This document shows, one piece after another, positions 53,756 through 62,114 of a DNA stretch of 64,000 nucleotides. Made by a program: the position numbers and the translations under genes. The notes under the pieces were generated by a model. It searched no databases. It was not told the DNA's origin and saw only the letters and a list, made by a program, of their open reading frames with translations. This DNA comes from JAWXBG01 sp044375415 (lineage in GTDB: Bacteria; Bacteroidota; Bacteroidia; Flavobacteriales_D; Sanyastnellaceae): assembly GCA_044375415.1 (NCBI GenBank), contig JBILMS010000009.1, positions 1 to 64,000 on the forward strand. The letters run 5' to 3'. Position 1 is the first letter of the stretch; each line of letters starts with the position of its first letter.

Positions 53756-55621
53756 ATGAAGTATTTTCTTTTTATAATCTTTTCGATCACTGGTTTCCAG
53801 TCTTTTAGCCAATCAGTAAATTACCTGACCCCGGAAGAGGCTGTTGCTCTTCTTTTGGGTGAAGGCATAGTAGCTTCGAATATTACATACTCCGGAAGTG
53901 CCGTTCAGATAGGAGAAATTGCCGGATTTGATGGTTCCGGATTTCCCATCGGGGATGGAGTAATTCTCTCGGCTGCCGATGTTGTAAACGTTTTACCTCC
54001 CGGTAATTTTAATGAAGTGCCTTTTGGTGAAGGAATAAGCGGCGACCAAGACTTGCTCGATATTGCGAATAGCGTACCCCCGCTAATTGGCCAATTCTTT
54101 TCAGTTGGAAGTGTTAATGACATGTCGATTCTTGAATTTGACTTCACTCCGACCGGGGACAGCCTGATGTTCAACTATTCTTTTGGCTCAGATGAATACC
54201 TCGCATGGGTAAACTCCTCTTTCAACGACGTTTTTGCATTTCTTCTCAGTGGACCCGGGATTACCGGACCTTATGATGCCCCGGCCGGCTTCCCGGATGG
54301 CGCGATCAATATTGCCTTTTTGCCAAATTCTGATCCTGAACTCCCCATCACTATTTCCTCAGTAAATAACGTTCTCAATTCCGAATATTACATAGACAAT
54401 CCGAACAACATTGGTTTCGCAATCAATGGTTATACCGTCTCTCTACAAGCAGTGGCGCAAGTGCAGTGTGGGCAAACCTATCACATCAAATTGGCTATAG
54501 CCGATGGGTCCGACACCGCTTTGGAATCTATTGTGGTTCTCGAAGCAGGTAGCTTTAGTTCTAATGCGTTAAATATTGTTGGGGGCGTAGAAAATGCTCC
54601 TGCATTCCTGCCCGGCAATACCGTTTTGGAAGGTTGTGTTGATGGCTTTTTTACCATCTTCCAACCGAATATTAACGTGGCTGATACACTTAACCTAATC
54701 GTATCCGGTACTTCAACTTCCGGTTTAGATTTCGAGCCCTTCCCTGCTACCGTAATTATTCCTGAAGGCTCACTTTCAATTGAATTGCCTTTGATTCCAT
54801 TAGCTGACAATTTGGACGAAGGAACGGAAACTGTTACTATACAGTACTTCTACCTCAACTCTTGTGGAGATGCCGACACAGCGACTGCAACCATGAATAT
54901 TCAGAATTACAGCTACATGGTTTTAGATCTCGAAGATGTATTCATTTGTCCTGGTGAAAACGCCAATGTAAACGCAACTCCGGATGGCGGAGCTCCTTCT
55001 TTCTCTTATTCGTGGAGTACAGGGCAATCTAGCTCCAGTGTTTCGTTCGATGCCGAAGACATCGATGAGAGCACAGAGATCAGTGTAACCGTGGACGACT
55101 ATTGTGATAACACGGTGACCGAAACGTTTATTCTCACCGAACCTGCTCCCTTCGAAGTCCAAGATTCTGTTGACTTTTGCCTTGGTCTTGAAACCGGAGA
55201 CATGGTAATTGGTGGAGCTTCACCGTATGAATATGAATTTGATACACTTGGTCTTGCCTACCTTGGGAATGACAAATTCACTGCGCTAATACCCGGGTTT
55301 TACGTTATTGAAGTAACAGATCAATGCGGTCAAAGTGAAGATATTTTAGTAGAAGTTGTTGAATGTGACACTTTCATTCCAAACGTATTTACGCCGGAAG
55401 GTTCGAGTGAATACAACCAGTTTTTCGTTATCCAAGGGATCGAAGGTTTCCCAAAAAGCAAACTCACCGTATACAATCGTTGGGGAAATATGGTTTACGA
55501 AAGCGAAAATTACAGCAACAAATGGAAAGCCGATGATCTGCCGGGGGGAACATACTTTTACATCTTTAACCGTTCAGATGGAGAAAATTATTCGGGACAC
55601 CTCACTGTTCTGAAAAAATAG
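53756..55621 (+). CDS. Choice-of-anchor L protein 3 with one Ig-like module and T9SS type B tail
   Basis: A 621-residue secreted protein with signal peptide to about FSQ19. The choice-of-anchor L domain (about 20-275, FDFTPTGDSLMFNYSFGSDE) is more diverged than in the other two. One ~80-residue module (about 387-465) follows a Calx-beta-like segment. The penultimate module (FCLGLETGDMVIGGASPYEY) and CHU_C domain (FIPNVFTPEGSSEYNQFF, GTYFYIFNRSDGENYSG) closely resemble those of protein 1, not protein 2. It ends at a strong terminator. Confidence 0.86.
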   Translation: MKYFLFIIFSITGFQSFSQSVNYLTPEEAVALLLGEGIVASNITYSGSAVQIGEIAGFDGSGFPIGDGVILSAADVVNVLPPGNFNEVPFGEGISGDQDLLDIANSVPPLIGQFFSVGSVNDMSILEFDFTPTGDSLMFNYSFGSDEYLAWVNSSFNDVFAFLLSGPGITGPYDAPAGFPDGAINIAFLPNSDPELPITISSVNNVLNSEYYIDNPNNIGFAINGYTVSLQAVAQVQCGQTYHIKLAIADGSDTALESIVVLEAGSFSSNALNIVGGVENAPAFLPGNTVLEGCVDGFFTIFQPNINVADTLNLIVSGTSTSGLDFEPFPATVIIPEGSLSIELPLIPLADNLDEGTETVTIQYFYLNSCGDADTATATMNIQNYSYMVLDLEDVFICPGENANVNATPDGGAPSFSYSWSTGQSSSSVSFDAEDIDESTEISVTVDDYCDNTVTETFILTEPAPFEVQDSVDFCLGLETGDMVIGGASPYEYEFDTLGLAYLGNDKFTALIPGFYVIEVTDQCGQSEDILVEVVECDTFIPNVFTPEGSSEYNQFFVIQGIEGFPKSKLTVYNRWGNMVYESENYSNKWKADDLPGGTYFYIFNRSDGENYSGHLTVLKK

Positions 55622-55630
55622 TACTTACCA

Positions 55631-55657
55631 AAAACCCCACTTCGGCGGGGTTTTTTC
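55631..55657 (+). terminator. Terminator with C(TTCG)G tetraloop
   Basis: AAAACCCC and GGGGTTTT pair around a TTCG tetraloop (one mismatch beneath it), followed by a T-run, nine bases after the stop of choice-of-anchor L protein 3. Confidence 0.85.
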
Positions 55658-55753
55658 TTAAATAAAAATTTCATTTTAGTCAAAAATGGTTTTCTTTGCG
55701 ATGGGAGACTTAAATCCGCTCGTCTGTAACTCTTATTTACTAAAACAATTCGT

Positions 55754-56152
55754 ATGCTAAAAGAATTCAAAGAATTTGCCATGAAGGGCAACCTAATCGA
55801 CCTAGCTGTCGGTTTTATAATGGGTACTGCCTTTGCCAAACTTTCAGGAACATTTATCGACAAATTGATTATGCCGCTCGTTGGTATGATTCAGGGAAAA
55901 GATATGTCCGATTGGAAATATGTACTGAAAGAGGCTGTCGTTTTGGATGGCAAAGAAACTGCCGCTGAAGTAGCTATCTCTTGGGGTTCGTTTATTTCAG
56001 TTACCATCGAGTTTATCCTTGTCGCTTTTGTAATGTTTCTGGTTGTGAAGGGTATAAATAAAATGAAAAAAGCCCAACCTGCACCTGCTCCGGCCGGTCC
56101 AACTGCAGACCAACAGCTTCTCACAGAAATTAGAGATCTTCTCAAAAAATAG
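55754..56152 (+). CDS. mscL: Large-conductance mechanosensitive channel
   Basis: A 132-residue MscL. The N-terminal amphipathic helix and TM1 (EFKEFAMKGNLIDLAVGF, IMGTAFAKL) are strongly conserved, followed by a periplasmic loop, TM2 (ISVTIEFILVAFVMFLVVKG) and the cytoplasmic helix (QQLLTEIRDLLKK). The channel opens under extreme membrane tension. It is monocistronic, between two terminators. Confidence 0.96.
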   Translation: MLKEFKEFAMKGNLIDLAVGFIMGTAFAKLSGTFIDKLIMPLVGMIQGKDMSDWKYVLKEAVVLDGKETAAEVAISWGSFISVTIEFILVAFVMFLVVKGINKMKKAQPAPAPAGPTADQQLLTEIRDLLKK

Positions 56153-56170
56153 TTTTTCCATCTCTTTCAT

Positions 56171-56204
56171 AAAGCCGGCACCATAAAGTGTCGGCTTTTT
56201 TTTT
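56171..56204 (+). terminator. Terminator after mscL
   Basis: AAAGCCGGCAC pairs with GTGTCGGCTTT (one G-T wobble) around a 6-nt loop and runs into nine Ts. Confidence 0.88.
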
Positions 56205-56251
56205 ACTCAAAGTAAACAATAAAAGGAGTTTGTGGTTGTCCTTTGCAATTG

Positions 56252-58558
56252 ATGAATAAGTGGAAAAGCATAGCTTTACTTGTGACCCTGACACTGGTCA
56301 CGGTTTTCTGTATAGAGCGAATTACTCACCTCAAGTTCGATTATGACTTTGAAAAGTTCTTCCCGGTAGGCAATGAGGAAAGTGATTTCTACTTCGAATT
56401 CCGCGAAAAATTTGAAACCGATAACGACTTTGTTATTGTCGGACTAGTTAACCACGATGGAATATTCAACTACCCCTTTCTTCACGATGTAGATAGCCTT
56501 GCCACACTTCTACGCGGAGTGGAGAACATGGATGAAGTGCTCTCACCCACCGACTTAAAAGAGGTTGTGCGAGACCCCGCCTTAGGACTGTTTCTTCGTA
56601 AACCCGTCTTGGATTGGAAAAACCCTGATTCTTACTCGTCCGATTCAGCTTACGTCATTTCTAACGACATTTATAAGGGTTCCTTTTTTTCGTCAGATGG
56701 AAAAGCGCTTGCTATCAACATGAAACACAAGCAAGGTCTATCCAAAAAAGCTTGTGATAAAGTAGCGGATGATATTCAAGCAGCGATAGCCAATTTCTCC
56801 TTCGACGAATCTCACGTGATAGGAAGAAGTTTAGGTCAAAAAGTATATGTGGAAATGATGGCACGTGAAATGGCCTTGTTTATTACCATTAGCTTTTTTC
56901 TAACTCTTCTATTTCTCTTCATTGCCTTTCGATCCTTTTGGAATGTCGTGCTGCCCACATTGGTAGTTCTTACCTCCATCGTTTGGACATTGGGAGCAAT
57001 TGAACTTCTTGGGCAGGATATCGATATCATGCTAACCATTTTACCCACCATACTATTTGTAATCGGAATAAGCGATTCTGTGCACATTCTGGCTCGATAT
57101 ATAGAATTACTTCGAGCAGGAAAAGAAAAAACAGAGGCTATAAAAGGAGCTATACGAGACACGATACTCCCCACATTTCTTACAGCAATTACAACGGCCA
57201 TTGGTTTTGGAACACTCATATTTAATGGCATTCAACCTATTTCCAACTTTGGTATTTACACAAGTGTTGGTGTGATGATGGCTTTTTTCATCAGTTATGC
57301 CATGCTGCCTGCAGGACTCTATTTATGTCCAAAACCCGGCATTTCTTCACCTCTTAGCAAAAATGATTTTTGGACGCCCAAACTCCACCGGGTGTTCATG
57401 TGGATTTTACAAAAAAGAAAAAAAATCCTCTGGGGTGCCGTCATATTCACGCTGGCATGTATAGGGATCACCAGCCAAATCAACGTGAATAATTTTATGC
57501 TCGAAGATCTCGACAACGATCACTTTCTAAAAAAAGAATTTCGTTTTGTCGAAGAGAAATTCTCGGGTGCAAGACCTTTCGAAATGGCCATTACCTTCCA
57601 AACCCAAGAAGATATTTGGAAACCCGAAACTCTCCGTCAACTCGACCTACTTGACAACCACTTGCGAACTGAATACGGTGTCGGAAATTTGATGTCCCTA
57701 CCTGTCTTAGTTAAAAGCATTAATAAAGCTCTCAATGGCGGACAGACTTCGTATTTTACTATTCCGGAAACTCAAGAAGAAATCGATAGGATCAAAGAAA
57801 TAACAGATCGCAAAGATTTCGCTAAGGTCTACAACTTAATAATTAACGAAGAGGAGAAAACGGCCCGTTTTAGTGGTAAAACAGGTGATCTCGGCAGGGT
57901 TCACTTCGACCAAAAAAATGAAAATCTTCGAACTTATTTCTCATCTCTAGGTGTTACCGGTTGGAATTACAAGGTTACAGGTACCGCGCATCTCATCGAC
58001 TACAACAATAGCTATCTAGTAGAAAACATGTTGCTGGATATTATCTTATCCATTTTTTCAGTGGCTTTGCTGGTGGGCATGTTATTCTACTCTTGGCGTA
58101 TCGCCCTTCTTTCCCTGATACCGAACGTAATTCCTCTTATTGGTCTTTCCGCTTTTATGGTAATTGCCGGTATCGATATTAAAATCAGTACTTCGATTAT
58201 CTTCAGTATTGCTTTTGGAATTGCTGTTGACGATACTATTCACTTTATGGGTAAACTGAAACTTTTGCAAAATCGAGGTTACTCTAAAAATTACGCTGTA
58301 AAACGAACTTTTATCTCAACCGGCAAAGCAATCGTTATGACTACATTGATTCTTTGCGCAGGATTTGTCAGCCTCATCTTTTCAAGTTTCATGGGCACTT
58401 TTTATGTAGGCATGTTAGTAACCATCACTTTAATTATTGCATTGGTCGGCGACCTCCTGCTTACTTCTGTTTTGGTTCTAAGTTTTGCCAAAGAGAACAA
58501 AAAGTTTCTGCAGGGCAAAAAAACCAAGATGGTGGACAAGCTTTTTAATGAAGAGTAA
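56252..58558 (+). CDS. MMPL/RND-superfamily exporter
   Basis: A 768-residue membrane protein with two repeats of one helix, a periplasmic domain and a five-helix bundle, as in the RND-related MMPL/hopanoid-exporter group. Motifs are FDYDFEKFFPVGNEE after TM1, TILFVIGISDSVHILARYIE in the first bundle, and SIAFGIAVDDTIHFMGKLK in the second, where the DD/DS residues are the expected proton relay. The start is the ATG at 56252; an in-frame TTG at 56243 adds only three residues. No adaptor or outer-membrane partner is adjacent. The substrate, possibly a lipid or hydrophobic compound, is unknown. Confidence 0.85.
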   Translation: MNKWKSIALLVTLTLVTVFCIERITHLKFDYDFEKFFPVGNEESDFYFEFREKFETDNDFVIVGLVNHDGIFNYPFLHDVDSLATLLRGVENMDEVLSPTDLKEVVRDPALGLFLRKPVLDWKNPDSYSSDSAYVISNDIYKGSFFSSDGKALAINMKHKQGLSKKACDKVADDIQAAIANFSFDESHVIGRSLGQKVYVEMMAREMALFITISFFLTLLFLFIAFRSFWNVVLPTLVVLTSIVWTLGAIELLGQDIDIMLTILPTILFVIGISDSVHILARYIELLRAGKEKTEAIKGAIRDTILPTFLTAITTAIGFGTLIFNGIQPISNFGIYTSVGVMMAFFISYAMLPAGLYLCPKPGISSPLSKNDFWTPKLHRVFMWILQKRKKILWGAVIFTLACIGITSQINVNNFMLEDLDNDHFLKKEFRFVEEKFSGARPFEMAITFQTQEDIWKPETLRQLDLLDNHLRTEYGVGNLMSLPVLVKSINKALNGGQTSYFTIPETQEEIDRIKEITDRKDFAKVYNLIINEEEKTARFSGKTGDLGRVHFDQKNENLRTYFSSLGVTGWNYKVTGTAHLIDYNNSYLVENMLLDIILSIFSVALLVGMLFYSWRIALLSLIPNVIPLIGLSAFMVIAGIDIKISTSIIFSIAFGIAVDDTIHFMGKLKLLQNRGYSKNYAVKRTFISTGKAIVMTTLILCAGFVSLIFSSFMGTFYVGMLVTITLIIALVGDLLLTSVLVLSFAKENKKFLQGKKTKMVDKLFNEE

Positions 58559-58617
58559 ATTGCCCGAATTTCTCTGACTTACCGTCGTAACTTAGTTTCA
58601 CTTTATCTTTACACCAT

Positions 58618-59661
58618 ATGGAATTTACAGCCGCGCAAATAGCCGCCATGTTAGGTGGAACTGTTCAGGGAAATGAAGATGCCCGTGTAAATAATCTTTC
58701 AAAGATCGAAGAGGGACAATCGGGCACTTTAACCTTTTTAGCCAATCCCAAATACGAAGAACATATTTATAAAACAGGGGCAACGATAGCAATCGTTTCT
58801 AAAGAATTTAAACCTGCTTCACCACTGCCAACGTCTCTCACATTAATTCAAGTGGATGATGCATATGGCAGCTTCGCTAAACTTCTGGCAGCTTACGACC
58901 AAATAAGACAACCTAAACCCGGCATAGATCCACAAGCGTTTGTCTCCAAAGAGGCAATGATAGGTAAAGACGTGTATATCGCTCCTTTCGTATACATAGG
59001 CGATTATGCGGTTGTTGGCGACGGATCGAGATTATATGCAGGAGCTTACGTTGGTCAAAACACAAAACTTGGTTCGGGATGCACTTTATTCTCCGGAGTT
59101 AAAATTTATAACGACTGTACTATTGGTGCTCACTGTACTTTTCACTCCGGTGTGGTAATAGGCGGTGATGGATTTGGTTTTGTGCCCAACTCAGAGAATA
59201 ACTACAACAAAGTTCCACAAATCGGAAACGTGATAATTGAAGATCATGTGGAAGTAGGAGCCAACACAACAATTGATCGGGCAACTTTAGGCTCTACCAT
59301 TATTCGCAAAGGTGTAAAATTGGATAATCTCATTCAAATAGCACACAATGTAGAAATCGGAGAAAACACAGTGATAGCAGCTCAAACGGGTATTGCCGGT
59401 TCAACAAAAATCGGTAAAGACTGCATGATAGGAGGTCAGGTCGGAATCGTTGGGCATTTGAATATTGCCGATGGAACAAAGATCGCGGCGCAGAGTGGCG
59501 TAGGACACGACGTTCCGACCCCAGGAACAATCCTACAGGGATCACCCGCTTTTAGCATTATGGATTACAAAAAGTCGTATGTCGGCTTTCGCAAATTACC
59601 GGAACTTATGGCGCGCATTGATGCCCTTGAGTCCGAATTAAAAGCGATTAAAAACTCCTAA
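58618..59661 (+). CDS. lpxD: UDP-3-O-(3-hydroxyacyl)glucosamine N-acyltransferase
   Basis: A 347-residue lipid A enzyme that adds the second hydroxyacyl chain from acyl-ACP. The N-terminal uridine-binding domain (SKIEEGQSGTLTFLANPKYE) precedes a left-handed beta-helix of hexapeptide repeats (about 110-300). The catalytic His is expected in LIQIAHNVEIG. DRATLGSTIIRKGVKLDN and the C-terminal helix are typical. It shows that the organism makes lipid A. Confidence 0.95.
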   Translation: MEFTAAQIAAMLGGTVQGNEDARVNNLSKIEEGQSGTLTFLANPKYEEHIYKTGATIAIVSKEFKPASPLPTSLTLIQVDDAYGSFAKLLAAYDQIRQPKPGIDPQAFVSKEAMIGKDVYIAPFVYIGDYAVVGDGSRLYAGAYVGQNTKLGSGCTLFSGVKIYNDCTIGAHCTFHSGVVIGGDGFGFVPNSENNYNKVPQIGNVIIEDHVEVGANTTIDRATLGSTIIRKGVKLDNLIQIAHNVEIGENTVIAAQTGIAGSTKIGKDCMIGGQVGIVGHLNIADGTKIAAQSGVGHDVPTPGTILQGSPAFSIMDYKKSYVGFRKLPELMARIDALESELKAIKNS

Positions 59662-59674
59662 GGAGAATTTCGTT

Positions 59675-60469
59675 TTGATACAGTTACTCTTTTTTAGACT
59701 TAAAACATTTCTAAGCTATTGTTGGCGAAGGCAAGAAAAACATGGCGTTCACTCTCCATATGTCTTCGATTTAATGACCATTCATCTACCATCAAAAAAG
59801 GAATTTAACTGTTTTGAAAATATCGAGTATTTACGAGAGCAAATGTTGAATTCCAATCTCGTTATTGAAGTAGAAGATTTCGGTGCCGGATCAATCAAAG
59901 GTTCTTCGAGAACTCGGAAAGTATCAGAAATAGCTGCCGTTAGTTCAAAACCGCCAAAACAAGCACAGTTATTCTTCCGACTGACCAATCTTCATCAACC
60001 CGAAACTATCTTAGAACTCGGAACTAATCTCGGGCTTACCACGGCTTACCTGTCGCTCGCCTGCCCACAGGCTAAAACCATAAGTATTGAAGGTTCCCGC
60101 GAATTGGCCTTAATCGCTCACCAAAATCTTCATGCAATTGGTTCATCAGCGCAAATCAGAGTTGGAACATTCGATGAATTGCTGGATTCTGTCTTGGAAG
60201 AACTTCAAACTATAGGGCTTGCCTTTATCGATGGAAACCACAGGAAAGAGGCAACTTTGCGCTACTGGGAGCAAATAAAACCTCGATGTATTTCAAAATC
60301 TATTGTAATCGTTGATGATATCTATTGGACACCTGAGATGAATGAGGCCTGGAATTTTATCAAAACTGATCCACGAGTTAGTCTGAGTCTTGATTTTTAT
60401 TGGTTTGGAATCATCTATTTCCGCGAAGGAATTGAAAAACAGGAATTCACACTGAAGATTCCCCGCTAA
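59675..60469 (+). CDS. Class I SAM-dependent methyltransferase
   Basis: A 264-residue protein with the N-terminal KHGVHSPYVFDL motif and the SAM-binding glycine motif ILELGTNLGLTTAYL followed by ISIEGSRELA and LAFIDGNHRKEATLRYW. These fit the Methyltransf_24-like group; the methyl acceptor is unknown. The start is TTG at 59675: an AAGGAG ribosome-binding site (59660-59665), rare in this window, precedes it by nine bases, and the first in-frame ATG would remove the conserved HSPYVF motif. It is 13 bp after lpxD and probably cotranscribed. Confidence 0.8.
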   Translation: MIQLLFFRLKTFLSYCWRRQEKHGVHSPYVFDLMTIHLPSKKEFNCFENIEYLREQMLNSNLVIEVEDFGAGSIKGSSRTRKVSEIAAVSSKPPKQAQLFFRLTNLHQPETILELGTNLGLTTAYLSLACPQAKTISIEGSRELALIAHQNLHAIGSSAQIRVGTFDELLDSVLEELQTIGLAFIDGNHRKEATLRYWEQIKPRCISKSIVIVDDIYWTPEMNEAWNFIKTDPRVSLSLDFYWFGIIYFREGIEKQEFTLKIPR

Positions 60470-60555
60470 ACTTTCAAAAGATTGCATCTCGAATTTGGCT
60501 ATGGCACAGTCTATGCTTAACTTTGGCTTTACTAAACAATAAATTGACCATAGAA

Positions 60556-61104
60556 ATGAAGAAAATCTTGATGATTGCACTTTTGTGTACGCCTTTTCTG
60601 AGTTTTAGCCAAGACAAAACTCCAGACTCGGCAAAATCCCCAGCTAAAGATGGAGCAGGTGCTACTGCCGGTAAAACACCCGCCGGTCCGAAAGAATACA
60701 CCCCTGAAGTTATGTACGGAGAGCTCATTACCTTCGAAAACAATGGCCGTATGAGCATTCGCATGGATTTCGGTCGCGACTTGCAAACTAATTTAAAAGA
60801 CAAAGAGCTTATTGGTTTGATAGATGCACTTCGTGAAACATCATTTACAAACATTCCCGATGCTATTAATTACTTGTCAGCTCAAGGATTCCGTCTGATC
60901 AATTCATACAATTTTGTGAATTCAGGCAGAACAGAAACACATTTCCTCTTTGAAAAACGTTTGGTTAAAGCTCCGGGAACCGATAACATTGGTGGTGTTC
61001 AAAAACCACCGGCAAATCCAACTCCAAGAGACCCAGCTGTTCGTCCGACTGAAACAAAACCAGCCGGCAAAACGGACTCTAAAGCCGATGGTAAGAAAAA
61101 ATAA
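60556..61104 (+). CDS. Secreted protein of unknown function
   Basis: I use the ATG at 60556 (an in-frame start exists at 60523) because it begins the signal peptide MKKILMIALLCTPFLSFSQ. The ~160-residue mature protein has a Pro/Ala/Lys-rich N-terminal linker, a compact middle domain (about 57-145: EVMYGELITFENNGRMSI, LIDALRETSFTNIPDAINYL, ETHFLFEKRL) and a Pro/Lys-rich C-terminal tail. No T9SS domain is present, so it is likely periplasmic. I do not recognise a family. Confidence 0.7.
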   Translation: MKKILMIALLCTPFLSFSQDKTPDSAKSPAKDGAGATAGKTPAGPKEYTPEVMYGELITFENNGRMSIRMDFGRDLQTNLKDKELIGLIDALRETSFTNIPDAINYLSAQGFRLINSYNFVNSGRTETHFLFEKRLVKAPGTDNIGGVQKPPANPTPRDPAVRPTETKPAGKTDSKADGKKK

Positions 61105-61123
61105 TCAGTAAAGCTGATGTCGA

Positions 61124-61153
61124 GGCCCCGCCACTTGTTGGCGGGGCTTTTTG
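61124..61153 (+). terminator. Terminator after the secreted-protein gene
   Basis: An 8-bp GC-rich stem GCCCCGCC / GGCGGGGC with a 7-nt loop is followed by five Ts. Confidence 0.9.
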
Positions 61154-61204
61154 TTTCTATTCTCTTTGGTGATTCAATGACTAAATTCGCAGTGATATAA
61201 TACG

Positions 61205-62113
61205 ATGTCTAATCCCCGCAAAACGTTTTGGCTTCTCAATGTTCTGGGAATGTACATTCTCCTGCAATTATGCTGGTGGGGATATTTGTTAATTCGATCT
61301 TCGGATCCGCATAATATTGATATCTCCGTGCATCCCAAGCCGGGAATGATCGTCGGAGAAGGTCTAGTTTTCCTATCCCTACTTGGAGCCGGATTTTGGT
61401 ATATCCGAAAAAATATTCGACAAGAATTGAGACTTGCAAGAATGGAACAGACCTTTCTTCTCTCGGTAACACACGAACTAAAAACTCCCATTTCGGCCTT
61501 AAAACTTTTTCTAAGTACTCTTAAAACAAGAAAATTATCGGAAGACCAGGTCAAAGAAATCCTTGATAACGCCATCATAGAGTCGGATCGATTACAAAAC
61601 TTAACAGAAAATATTTTGCTCGCTACTCGCATGGATCACGACAGTGGAAATGTCGCCATGCAAGAGGTAAACTTTTCTGAATTAGTGGAACAACAAATGG
61701 AAAGGTGGCGACGCTCCCACGGGCAAAAAAGAGATTTCACGGTTCAGGTTAAAGACAACATAATAATTATAGGCGACTCGAATCTACTTATTGCCCTTCT
61801 CAATAATCTGGTGGATAATGCCGTGAAGTACTCCGGAGAAAATGGTAATATCGGAGTGGCACTCGACAGAGATGAGGTTTCTGTAATGCTCACAATCTCA
61901 GATAATGGACCGGGAATTAGTGAAGAAGAAAAAGTGCTTGTCTTTGAAAAATTCTATCGAATAGGGAATGAATCAACACGAGTACATAAAGGAACCGGCC
62001 TCGGTTTGCATCTTGTAAAATCTATTGCTCGTCTTCACGATGCGTCGGTTCGTATAAAAAATAATCAACCACAAGGACTAAAGGTAGAAGTCATTTTCGC
62101 ACAAAATCCATGA
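61205..62113 (+). CDS. Membrane-bound sensor histidine kinase
   Basis: A 302-residue orthodox HisKA kinase with two N-terminal membrane spans (about 8-30 and 49-68) enclosing a very short periplasmic loop, so there is little room for an external sensor. His90 in LLSVTHELKTPISALKL is the phosphoacceptor; NNLVDNAVKYS (N-box), SDNGPGISEEE (G1) and GTGLGLHLV (G2) form the ATP site. No response regulator is adjacent. Its stop is followed by one base and then the gpmI ATG, so a signalling gene and a glycolytic gene appear to share an mRNA. Confidence 0.9.
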   Translation: MSNPRKTFWLLNVLGMYILLQLCWWGYLLIRSSDPHNIDISVHPKPGMIVGEGLVFLSLLGAGFWYIRKNIRQELRLARMEQTFLLSVTHELKTPISALKLFLSTLKTRKLSEDQVKEILDNAIIESDRLQNLTENILLATRMDHDSGNVAMQEVNFSELVEQQMERWRRSHGQKRDFTVQVKDNIIIIGDSNLLIALLNNLVDNAVKYSGENGNIGVALDRDEVSVMLTISDNGPGISEEEKVLVFEKFYRIGNESTRVHKGTGLGLHLVKSIARLHDASVRIKNNQPQGLKVEVIFAQNP

Positions 62114-62114
62114 T

